Shown: piece after piece, positions 9,590 through 15,885 of the stretch
Numbering within the stretch: position 1 is the first letter of the stretch
Layout of the letters: the number at the start of each line of letters is the position of its first letter
From: Longimicrobiales bacterium
GTDB taxonomy: Bacteria > Gemmatimonadota > Gemmatimonadetes > Longimicrobiales > RSA9
Direction: 5' to 3'
DNA length: 55,991 bases
Assembly (NCBI GenBank): GCA_035764935.1
Contig: DASTYK010000099.1
Span: 1 to 55,991 of the forward strand
Translations under genes and position numbers: made by a program
Notes under the pieces: model-generated
What the model was told of the DNA's origin: nothing
What the model saw: the letters and a program-made list of their open reading frames with translations, nothing else
Database searches by the model: none

Positions 9590-10969
9590 TCAGTCCCACC
9601 AGCCGTGCAGGTACCACTGCGCCTGCACGGCGTCGCGGAAGATCCAGAGCAGCAGTCCATCCTCCGTCACGACCCGAAAGTACTCGCGCGCGTAGCTGCG
9701 ATCCCACTGCCCGCCCGACAGCCGGTCCGGCCCCGCTACGTCCATGATGCGCTTCCACGCGCCGTCATGACAACGCACTGGTGCCTCGTGATCGCGACGT
9801 CGTACGGTTTCCACTTCGATCGGCTTCGGCTTCGCGAGAAGCTGCAGCGTGAGCTGGTCGGGCCGGCCGTCGAATGCGTCCGTCGCGATCGCATCCGCAT
9901 TGCGTGGCGCGCTGACGCGCGAGGAGCCTGCAGCTGCGTCGCGTGCTGCAGGCGACGTCGCACGCGAGCGTACCGCGTCGCTTTCCTTCACTCTCCGCTC
10001 CGCCACCGCCGCGAGCGGCACCGGCTCCAGGACGGTGCGCTTTTCCGCCAGCGGGTGCGCGTTTGCATCCGGCTCGTATACGACGCCGCCGATGCTCTCC
10101 AGCAGGCGCGCGACAGCGGCCTCGACCGCCGCGGCGGTTGCGAAGCCGGCGTCGAAGAGATCACCCTGCACCGCCCGCGCGGGCTCGGTCGCGCCTACCT
10201 CGAGCGCGATGCCCGCGATCGAGTCGGGTACCGTCAGCTTCTCGAGCAGAGAGCGCACCAGCCGCAGCCATGCACTCCGGCTCGCGGTCGGTCGCGCCGC
10301 GCGCAACGTGCGACGCCACTCGCTCCCGTTCGCCAGCGACAGCGTGAGCAGCAGCGCACGCGCGTGCAGCCCGCGCGCGACCAGCTCGTCGCACAGCCGG
10401 CCGAGCAGCGCGTTCACCGTGAACGCGAGCCGCTCCGGGTCGCTGACCACGTAATCGACGAAGTCGAGCGATGCACGCGCACGTTCGGGCACCGGCGCGC
10501 CGAAGAGCATGCGGTCATCTTCCGCACGCGCGCGTCGCCAGAGCTCCACCGCCTCCGCGCCGAAGCGCACTTCGACCGCTTCGCGTGCGAGCGCGGCGAG
10601 GTCGCCACACGTCTCGATGCCGACGCCGAAGAGCAGCGTGCGCAGTCGCTCCTCCGGTTCGAGCACGTCGATCGGCTGACCCGCGATGAACGATGCCTCC
10701 TCGCCGGATGCAATGACACGCACGTCGTCGCCCGAGCCCGCTGCAACCCATGCAACGATCGGCACGACGGACACACCGCAGCCCACTGCGACCTCGATGC
10801 GCTCACACGCCGCGCGTGCAACCACGGCGGCATCGAGCCCGCGCGCATCCAGCCACACGCAATCGTCCGCATCCACCGCGACGCGCGGCGCCACGGCGAG
10901 GAGGACCTCGGCGGCGCCCTCGGCCCAGCCGGCCGGCGCTTCGTCCCTGCGTCGCAGACAGACGATCAT
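9590..10969 (-). CDS. imuB: ImuB-like non-catalytic Y-family polymerase protein
   Basis: A 459-residue member of the DNA-polymerase Y family in its ImuB form: a non-catalytic adaptor thought to link DnaE2 to the sliding clamp during induced mutagenesis. The N-terminus lacks the aspartate and DE catalytic acids of DinB. A helix-hairpin-helix region near residue 100 (LLFGVGIETCGDLAALA) and a little-finger-like part follow. QGDLF, a plausible beta-clamp motif, lies just after the finger region. The C-terminal 60 residues (WDRSYAREYFRVVTEDG to YLHGWWD) match the DUF6504 domain common at ImuB ends. Its ATG overlaps the imuA stop in an ATGA, so the two are translationally coupled. Confidence 0.85.
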   Translation of the reverse strand: MIVCLRRRDEAPAGWAEGAAEVLLAVAPRVAVDADDCVWLDARGLDAAVVARAACERIEVAVGCGVSVVPIVAWVAAGSGDDVRVIASGEEASFIAGQPIDVLEPEERLRTLLFGVGIETCGDLAALAREAVEVRFGAEAVELWRRARAEDDRMLFGAPVPERARASLDFVDYVVSDPERLAFTVNALLGRLCDELVARGLHARALLLTLSLANGSEWRRTLRAARPTASRSAWLRLVRSLLEKLTVPDSIAGIALEVGATEPARAVQGDLFDAGFATAAAVEAAVARLLESIGGVVYEPDANAHPLAEKRTVLEPVPLAAVAERRVKESDAVRSRATSPAARDAAAGSSRVSAPRNADAIATDAFDGRPDQLTLQLLAKPKPIEVETVRRRDHEAPVRCHDGAWKRIMDVAGPDRLSGGQWDRSYAREYFRVVTEDGLLLWIFRDAVQAQWYLHGWWD

Positions 10970-11823
10970 GCTTCACGCACGCGACGCTGCACGTCGCCCT
11001 CGCGGTTGAGGTTCGATTGCTCGTCGTGGGCAGGACGCGCGGTCGTGCTCGCATCCATTGCCGCACGACGTCGGGCGGCCAGCTCCGCCATGCGCTTCGC
11101 ATACGCACGCCGCCACGCCGTTCGCCGGTCCGTGACGCCGCGGCGGTCGACGAGCAGGTCGTCCACGCCGCTGCGCGGCGCATGCGTCCATACGGGCAGA
11201 TCGAACGACGTCGCACCGCTCCAGCCGAGTGCACGCGCCTCCAGTCGCAGGCGCACACTCACCAGCTCGCCCGGACCGCCGAACGGATCGCGCCGCCAGC
11301 GCAGACCACCCTCCTCGATCCGGCACCCGACACGCAGTGCAGCTACTTCGGCGGCATCGCCCACGAGCACGAGACCGCTGCCACCCGCCTTCGCCGCGCG
11401 CGAAAGCCTCACGCTGCAGCGCGCACCATGGCGGCCAAGCCCCGTCACGACGACCAGGCCGAAGCCACCGCTCTGCAGCAGCTCCTCCGCACACGCCAGC
11501 GCCTCGACCTCGCCGTTCGGCCGCAACAGCAGCGGACCGCGCGTCCAGCCGTCCGCCGTCACCGTGTGCGCACCATCGATCCACGCCGCGCGTTCACCAC
11601 GCGCGATCACCGCACTGCACGTGGAACGCAGCACCGCACTCGAACCGCCACCCGGCGCCCACGACGTGAGCCGGCCACGCGGCAGCCCCGAACCGGGCAG
11701 CAGCGCGTCCACCGCGCCGATGCCAGTGGGCACGGACGATGGGGTCGCCGCATGGTGCAGCGGCAGCGCGTCGGGAAAGCGCTGCTCGATCGCCTGGCGG
11801 AGTGCGGTCAGTGGGGAGGCCAT
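10966..11823 (-). CDS. imuA: ImuA-like RecA-fold protein
   Basis: A 285-residue protein in the position and general form of ImuA, a RecA/SulA-related partner in the ImuA-ImuB-DnaE2 mutasome. The N-terminus (ALRQAIEQRFPDALPLHH, then a segment giving TGIGAVDALLPGSGLPRGRL) is the usual ImuA opening. The P-loop position reads APGGGSSAVLRS and lacks the Walker lysine, so ATP use is doubtful. The C-terminal 50 residues are basic and unconserved. The open frame continues upstream through repeats to 12594, but the ATG at 11823 matches the family start and is preceded by a promoter-like, SOS-box-like region. It overlaps imuB by four bases. Confidence 0.8.
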   Translation of the reverse strand: MASPLTALRQAIEQRFPDALPLHHAATPSSVPTGIGAVDALLPGSGLPRGRLTSWAPGGGSSAVLRSTCSAVIARGERAAWIDGAHTVTADGWTRGPLLLRPNGEVEALACAEELLQSGGFGLVVVTGLGRHGARCSVRLSRAAKAGGSGLVLVGDAAEVAALRVGCRIEEGGLRWRRDPFGGPGELVSVRLRLEARALGWSGATSFDLPVWTHAPRSGVDDLLVDRRGVTDRRTAWRRAYAKRMAELAARRRAAMDASTTARPAHDEQSNLNREGDVQRRVREA

Positions 11824-11838
11824 GAACCGAATATAAAC
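11824..11838 (-). promoter_or_regulatory. SOS-box-like direct repeat at the imuA start
   Basis: On the minus strand this reads GTTT-ATATTCG-GTTC, one mismatch from GTTC-N7-GTTC, with the second half touching the imuA ATG. A protein bound here would cover the start region. The exact version lies upstream of dnaE2 at 5799-5813. Confidence 0.5.
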
Positions 11839-11998
11839 CGAAATGGCGGGGCGGACGAGGGTTCGTTGAAGGCGGGCCGGGGCCCCGGGCCAGGGCCTGG
11901 GCCAGGAACTGCCGGTAGTTCGCAGGGGATCGCGGGACGCCGGAGCTTTGTCGGATCGCGGACCCTGGACCTTTGGACTTCTTGGGAACCGCGGAATC

Positions 11999-12096
11999 GC
12001 TGAACCGCTGAACCGCTGAACCGCTGAACCGCTGAACCGCTGAACCGCTGAACCCCTGAACCCCTGAACCGCTGAACCGCTGAACCGCTGAACCCC
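11999..12096. repeat. Octamer tandem array, about 12 copies
   Basis: About 98 bases of the 8-mer GCTGAACC in tandem, with two or three units reading CCTGAACC. It lies about 175-275 bases upstream of imuA. A GC-rich block (GGCGGGCCGGGGCCC) lies between the array and the gene. A related octamer array with the same GC-rich block is at 53444-53516. Confidence 0.95.
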
Positions 12097-12250
12097 CTGA
12101 AACCTTTGCCGTGGACCGGCGGACCGGACCGCGCACCGGCGACCTCGAGGACGAGTTCGAGGCGAGGCCACTATGGCCTCAACCCCGGAGCCAGAACCGT
12201 GGATGGCCCCACCCTGGAGCCTGAGTTCCCTGGCGAGCAAGGCGCCACCC

Positions 12251-12386
12251 GTGCGCCGCCACGGATAACAACCTCTGCGACTCCCCGGCGCTTTAGCGGT
12301 CCCGGTGACCGCTCCGCCGCCAAGGATATGCGGCCGATCCGAGAAGAGTGGCGGCAAATCGGTGTTGCCGACCATCCCGACGCCAC
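12251..12386 (-). repeat. 136-bp inverted repeat, copy A
   Basis: The reverse complement of this segment aligns without gaps to 13886-14021. Shared stretches include TGCCGCCA near one end, GGCGG(C/A)GAGCGGT in the middle and CCGTGGCGGCGCAC at the far end. By eye identity is about 70 percent. The two copies face each other across the DUF559-type gene. Confidence 0.8.
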
Positions 12387-12692
12387 GCATCGGCTGGGCA
12401 CGCCATCCTTGGCGCCGCACCGGTTGAGAGCCTCCTTCAAGCCCGTCGCACCCGGGCTGGTGAAGCCGCAACGGCACCCGTGCCGGTCGCCTGGCCCAGC
12501 TCGAGGTGCCGGACCTACGCCCCCGACCGGCCCGCCGCCACGCATCGGCTGGGCACGCCATCCTTGGCGCCGCACCGGTTGAAGCCTCCTTCAAGCCCGT
12601 CGCACCCGGGGCTGGTGAAGCCGCAACGGCACCCGTGCCGGTCGCCTGGCCCAGCTCGCGGTGCCGGACCTACGTCCCCGACCTTCCCGGCG
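12383..12692. repeat. 155-bp tandem duplication
   Basis: Two head-to-tail copies starting at CCACGCATCGGCTGGGCACG (12383 and 12538). They are nearly identical over about 146 bases, differing by a 2-base indel, one extra G and a few substitutions, which suggests recent duplication. It overlaps the end of inverted repeat copy A and runs into the 37-bp array. Confidence 0.9.
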
Positions 12693-12843
12693 CCACCGGT
12701 GCCGACCTGCGCCCCCGACCTTCCCGGCGCCACCGTGCCGACCTGCGTCCCCGACCTTCCCGGCGCCAACGGTGCCGACCTGCGTCCCCGACCTTCCCGG
12801 CGCCAACGGTGCCGGACTACGTCCCCGACCTTCCCAGCGCCAG
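12657..12843. repeat. 37-bp tandem array, five units
   Basis: Five adjacent 36-38 base units containing CCCCGACCTTCCC(G/A)GCGCCA, with no spacers between them, so this is not a CRISPR array. The last unit contains the final codons and TAG stop of the DUF559-type gene, which suggests the array grew from the 3' end of that gene. Confidence 0.9.
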
Positions 12844-13716
12844 GGCCACCTTCACCAGCGTAGCCTGCGAGCGCGTGGTCAGGTCGGTCCAGGTGAAGCG
12901 CAGCACGCGGATACCGGCTGCTCCCAGGCTGCTGTCACGGCGACGATCGCGCTGCTGCGCAGCGGGCGTAGCGTGGTAGGCGAACCCGTCGATCTCCACC
13001 GCGACCGCATGCGAACGCCAATAGAAGTCGATCTCGAATCCATGGACACGCACGTTGACCTGCGGCACTGGGAGTTCGCCGCTCCGGATCAGCGCAAGGA
13101 AACGCTCTTCGGCCTCCGAGCGTGTCATTGCCGGCTGCTGCTCAGCGGCGAGGATCGCGCGCAGCCTCGGCGCTCCTGCTCGACGCGGGTAGCGTGCGAT
13201 GATGCGCCGCAGCTCCAGCTCCGTCACTCTGCCAAGCCGAAGGCCACGCGCCATTGCCTGTTCCAAACTGCGATTCTGGAGCACGGCAGCCAGATCGAGA
13301 ATGGTGCGGGCAACGGATGTGACAGGCACACCGTCGCAGACTGTGCGTTCATCAGCAGGTAGTTGCACGCGGTGCAGCTCCACGCCGTCACGCCGAGCGG
13401 GGTGGCCGCGCCACGTGCTCACGACAACTGGCGTTGTGATGTCCACCAGCAGGTCGTGGAGACGTCCGGCGGTCTGGTGGCTTCCGACGGCGTGCGGCCC
13501 GAAGCCGTAGACGCTGGCGAGCACGTCGCGATGCGGACCGTCGAGTCCCGGCACGCGATATACGCAGTGCCCGACCCGCACCAGTCTCCCGCTCTTGACC
13601 CGTTCGTCGATCAGCGTGCGAGGCACACCGGATGACACGAGTTGCCAGCGTGTAACGACGCCGTGCTGCGCCTGGCCGAGCGCGAGAATCCGTTCATCTG
13701 CATGGAGCGAGCGCAT
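12817..13716 (-). CDS. AbiEi-like winged-helix plus DUF559 nuclease-fold protein
   Basis: A 299-residue two-part protein. The N-terminal 60 residues (HGVVTRWQLVSSGVPRTLIDERV, then LVRVGHCVYRVPG) resemble the winged-helix domain of AbiEi-type antitoxins. The C-terminal part (about 205-295) has the DUF559/very-short-patch-like PD-(D/E)xK pattern: EIDFYW, then AVEIDGFAYH, then RVLRFTWTDL. Such fusions are common in Actinobacteria and related lineages, usually as solitary genes of unknown role. No AbiEii-type toxin gene is beside it, so a toxin-antitoxin role is unsupported. The last eight codons lie inside a 37-bp tandem repeat, and inverted 136-bp repeats flank the gene, which suggests a mobile or rearranged island. 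Confidence 0.8.
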   Translation of the reverse strand: MRSLHADERILALGQAQHGVVTRWQLVSSGVPRTLIDERVKSGRLVRVGHCVYRVPGLDGPHRDVLASVYGFGPHAVGSHQTAGRLHDLLVDITTPVVVSTWRGHPARRDGVELHRVQLPADERTVCDGVPVTSVARTILDLAAVLQNRSLEQAMARGLRLGRVTELELRRIIARYPRRAGAPRLRAILAAEQQPAMTRSEAEERFLALIRSGELPVPQVNVRVHGFEIDFYWRSHAVAVEIDGFAYHATPAAQQRDRRRDSSLGAAGIRVLRFTWTDLTTRSQATLVKVALALGRSGT

Positions 13717-14123
13717 GCACCATGATCAACGGCGAACGTGTGCGTGAGTATGGCTCGACGGGTCGGGCATGGGCATGTCGGCCGGCATGGAGTTCGGCGG
13801 AAACCCAGCGTCGCAGTGACGCTGCAGCCCGCACGCAGAGAGCATTCACCGATGCGTCGCCAGGAACGCGGTGCATGGGAGATCCGTGGCGGGTAAACGG
13901 TTGCCAGACCCGATCTGCCGCCATTCATCCCGACCGGCCGCCCGATACCTGGCGGCAGAGCGGTGGCGAGGACCGTTGGCACGCCAAACAGTCGCAGAAG
14001 TTCTGTTCCGTGGCGGCGCACCGGGATGTCAGGGGCCAGTCCGTACGGCCGCCCTCGGCCTTGGCACGATGCCGCGTCTACGCACTGCCGCAATCGCCGC
14101 AGACCTCTACGGGCAGCTGCCGG
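13717..14123. other. Intergenic region with inverted repeat copy B
   Basis: About 400 bases between two divergent genes. Apart from the 136-bp repeat copy I see no convincing gene. The plus-strand frame through the repeat gives a peptide resembling that from copy A (shared CRHSS and LAAER), which reflects the DNA similarity and is not evidence of a protein. Confidence 0.55.
13886..14021 (+). repeat. 136-bp inverted repeat, copy B
   Basis: Ungapped counterpart of 12251-12386 in opposite orientation, ending GTGGCGGCGCAC at 14010-14021. The pair brackets the DUF559-type gene at a distance of about 1.5 kb. Confidence 0.8.
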
Positions 14124-14152
14124 TTGCCTCGCGGCCTCGCCTTCGCTACGAT
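14124..14152 (+). promoter_or_regulatory. Sigma-70-like promoter of the TetR gene
   Basis: TTGCCT (-35) and TACGAT (-10) are separated by 17 bases. The -10 directly abuts a palindrome at 14153-14166, the usual layout for autorepression. Confidence 0.55.
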
Positions 14153-14166
14153 TGAACAATCGTTCA
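14153..14166. promoter_or_regulatory. Palindromic operator, probably for the TetR regulator
   Basis: TGAAC-AATC-GTTCA, a perfect 5-bp inverted repeat with a 4-base centre, placed between the predicted -10 and the TetR start codon. TetR-family operators often have this size and position. The core GAAC-N4-GTTC also resembles the LexA box of Gram-positive bacteria, so an SOS role cannot be fully excluded. Confidence 0.55.
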
Positions 14167-14197
14167 TTCAACCGTCGCCAGCACCCCGTCGAGACGC

Positions 14198-14803
14198 ATG
14201 CCCCGAACGCCCGAACAGCTCGAGACCATCCGCGCCGAAAGCCGCGAGCGCATCCTGGAGGCGGCGCTGCGGCTCTTTGCGCGCCAGGGCTACGCAGCGA
14301 CGTCGGTGCGCAGAATCGCCGAGGAGGCCGGGGTCTCGCAGGGGTTGCTCTACAACTATTTCGAGGGCAAGGAAGCGCTGCTGCGGGCGATGTTCGAGCG
14401 GAGCACGACGGACGTGGAGCAGTCGCTGTCGGAGGCGGAGACCGGTGCAGCGCCACAGGAGCGGATCGAGCGGCTGGTGCGCTCCGCGTTCGCGATCGTG
14501 GGCGAGCATCTCTCGTTCTGGCGGTTGTCGTACCAGCTGCGGATGCAGCCGGGAGTACTGGAAGGGCTGGAGGAAGCGACCACTGCCTGGACGGAGGCGA
14601 CGCGAGCGCGCATCGAGCGGCTGCTTGGCGGTGCGGGTGTGCGCGATGCGGCGATCGACGCGCGGGTGTTGTTTGCGGCGATCGACGGTGCGGCGCAGCA
14701 CTTCGCGCTGGACCCGGAGGGATATCCGGTGGAACAGGTGACGCGCGCGCTCGTGCGGCGCTTCACTCGAATCGAGCAGCACGAGCAGAACGGGAGGGAG
14801 TGA
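14198..14803 (+). CDS. TetR/AcrR family transcriptional regulator
   Basis: A 201-residue regulator with the typical N-terminal helix-turn-helix (about residues 12-58: RILEAALRLFARQGYAATS, then RRIAEEAGVSQGLLYNYFEGKEALL). The C-terminal ligand domain is variable and gives no clue to the effector. It probably represses its own promoter through the palindrome at 14153-14166. Its stop overlaps the hydrolase start (TGATG), so the two are coupled and the hydrolase is a likely regulated target. Confidence 0.92.
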   Translation: MPRTPEQLETIRAESRERILEAALRLFARQGYAATSVRRIAEEAGVSQGLLYNYFEGKEALLRAMFERSTTDVEQSLSEAETGAAPQERIERLVRSAFAIVGEHLSFWRLSYQLRMQPGVLEGLEEATTAWTEATRARIERLLGGAGVRDAAIDARVLFAAIDGAAQHFALDPEGYPVEQVTRALVRRFTRIEQHEQNGRE

Positions 14804-15672
14804 TGGGTGGACGTGAGTGGGTGGATCGGGATCTCTATCCGTTTGAATCCAGGTACCTGGACGTCGGTCCGGGCCGCATGCACTACGTTGATGAGGGCAG
14901 CGGTCCCGTCGTGCTGATGGTGCACGGCACACCGACGTGGTCGTTTCTGTACCGCGAGCTGATCCGCGACCTCGCGCGCGATCATCGTGTGATTGCACCG
15001 GATCATCTCGGTTTCGGTCTGTCGGACCACCCCGACGAATTCGGTTACCGTCCGGAAGACCACGCGCGCGTGCTGGAGCAGTTCATCGAGCGGCTCGGTC
15101 TGCGCGACATCACGCTGGTCGTTCACGATTTCGGCGGACCGATCGGGCTCTCGTACGCGGAGCGGCATCCGGAGAACGTGCGCGCGCTCGTGCTGTTCAA
15201 CACGTGGCTGTGGTCGCTGGCGGGATCGAGCGCGGAGCGCGTCGCACGCGTCATGGGCAGCGGGTTCGGCCGTTTCCTGTACACGCGGCTCAACATCTCC
15301 CCACGCATGATCGTGCCCGCTGCGTTCGGCGATCGCCGCCGGCTCTCGAAGGCGGTACATCGCCACTACATCGACGCACTCGACACACCGCGGGCGCGCT
15401 ACCCGTCCTGGGTGTTTGCGCGGGAGGTGCTCGGCTCAGGCGAGTGGTACGAGCAGCTGTGGAAGGACCGCGGCACGCTCGAGCAGCACCCCGCGCTCCT
15501 GATCTGGGGCAGAAAGGACCCTGCCTTTGGCGGCGCCCTGTCCCGCTGGAAGGAGGCCTTCCCCGCGGCGCGCGTTGTCGAGCTGCCGGATGTCGGCCAC
15601 TTCGTGCAGGAGGAAGCGCCGCGCGAGGCGACGTCGGCGATCCGCGAGTTCCTGGCGAGCCTCACGTTCTGA
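14803..15672 (+). CDS. Alpha/beta hydrolase, haloalkane-dehalogenase-like
   Basis: A 289-residue alpha/beta hydrolase. The oxyanion-hole motif HGTPTWS (41-47) and the nucleophile elbow VHDFGG (Asp109 in place of Ser) match the haloalkane dehalogenase/epoxide hydrolase branch. The C-terminal LPDVGHFVQEE holds the catalytic histidine. True haloalkane dehalogenases usually have Trp after the nucleophile as a halide ligand; here it is Phe, so dehalogenase activity is uncertain. The ATG at 14803 overlaps the TetR stop by one base. Plus-strand sequence upstream in this frame is a non-coding extension. Confidence 0.88.
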   Translation: MGGREWVDRDLYPFESRYLDVGPGRMHYVDEGSGPVVLMVHGTPTWSFLYRELIRDLARDHRVIAPDHLGFGLSDHPDEFGYRPEDHARVLEQFIERLGLRDITLVVHDFGGPIGLSYAERHPENVRALVLFNTWLWSLAGSSAERVARVMGSGFGRFLYTRLNISPRMIVPAAFGDRRRLSKAVHRHYIDALDTPRARYPSWVFAREVLGSGEWYEQLWKDRGTLEQHPALLIWGRKDPAFGGALSRWKEAFPAARVVELPDVGHFVQEEAPREATSAIREFLASLTF

Positions 15673-15715
15673 AACGGAATTCACCGCAGCGAGCGCTGAG
15701 AGCGCAAAGGTACGT
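15673..15715. repeat. Dispersed repeat fragment
   Basis: Contains ATTCACCGCAGCGAGCGCTG followed by AGAGCGCAAAGG, close to the block inside dnaE2 near 2786-2815. Also related to the repeats at 30261-30668. Placed directly after the hydrolase stop. Confidence 0.6.
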
Positions 15716-15789
15716 GACTTCGAAATGAACGCCATTACGGAGTGAGTCCAACGTGCAGGTAGCAATCGACAGACTTGGCACCTGCGTCG

Positions 15790-15830
15790 AAAAAAAGGCG
15801 CCGAAGACGAAACTCCGCGTCCTCGGCGCC
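15790..15830 (-). terminator. Rho-independent terminator of the EF-G paralogue
   Basis: The stem GGCGCCGAAGAC/GTCCTCGGCGCC has one A-C mismatch and a 9-base loop. Seven A residues at 15790-15796 become a U-run on the minus strand. It lies about 55 bases beyond the EF-G stop. Confidence 0.85.
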
Positions 15831-15885
15831 CTATGCGGTGAAATGACGTTCCTCCGGTGAAAGTCTTCCTGCGGAGGAAATACCG

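Larger units (their letters stand above)
11839..12816. other. Gene-free repeat island
   Basis: Nearly 1 kb between imuA and the DUF559-type gene. Long open frames exist only because stops are rare at this G+C; none shows recognisable protein motifs. It contains the octamer array, one 136-bp inverted repeat copy, a 155-bp tandem duplication and a 37-bp tandem array, each listed separately. Confidence 0.7.

Noticed and set aside
9590-10969. Active DinB-type polymerase
   Set aside because: The N-terminal catalytic acids are missing, and the C-terminal DUF6504 and context indicate ImuB.
10966-12594. A longer imuA reading frame through the octamer array
   Set aside because: The extension translates simple repeats; the ATG at 11823 matches the family start and follows an operator-like sequence.
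12657-12843. CRISPR array
   Set aside because: The 37-bp units are directly adjacent with no unique spacers, and no cas genes are present.
12817-13716. AbiE toxin-antitoxin locus
   Set aside because: Only an AbiEi-like winged helix is visible, fused to a DUF559 domain; no nucleotidyltransferase toxin gene is adjacent.
14154-14165. Gram-positive-type LexA box (GAAC-N4-GTTC)
   Set aside because: Its place between promoter and a TetR gene makes a TetR operator more likely, and the mutagenesis genes carry a different spacing.
13963-14802. N-terminal extension fusing the hydrolase to upstream sequence
   Set aside because: This frame overlaps the TetR gene in another frame and crosses repeat copy B; the hydrolase begins at ATG 14803.
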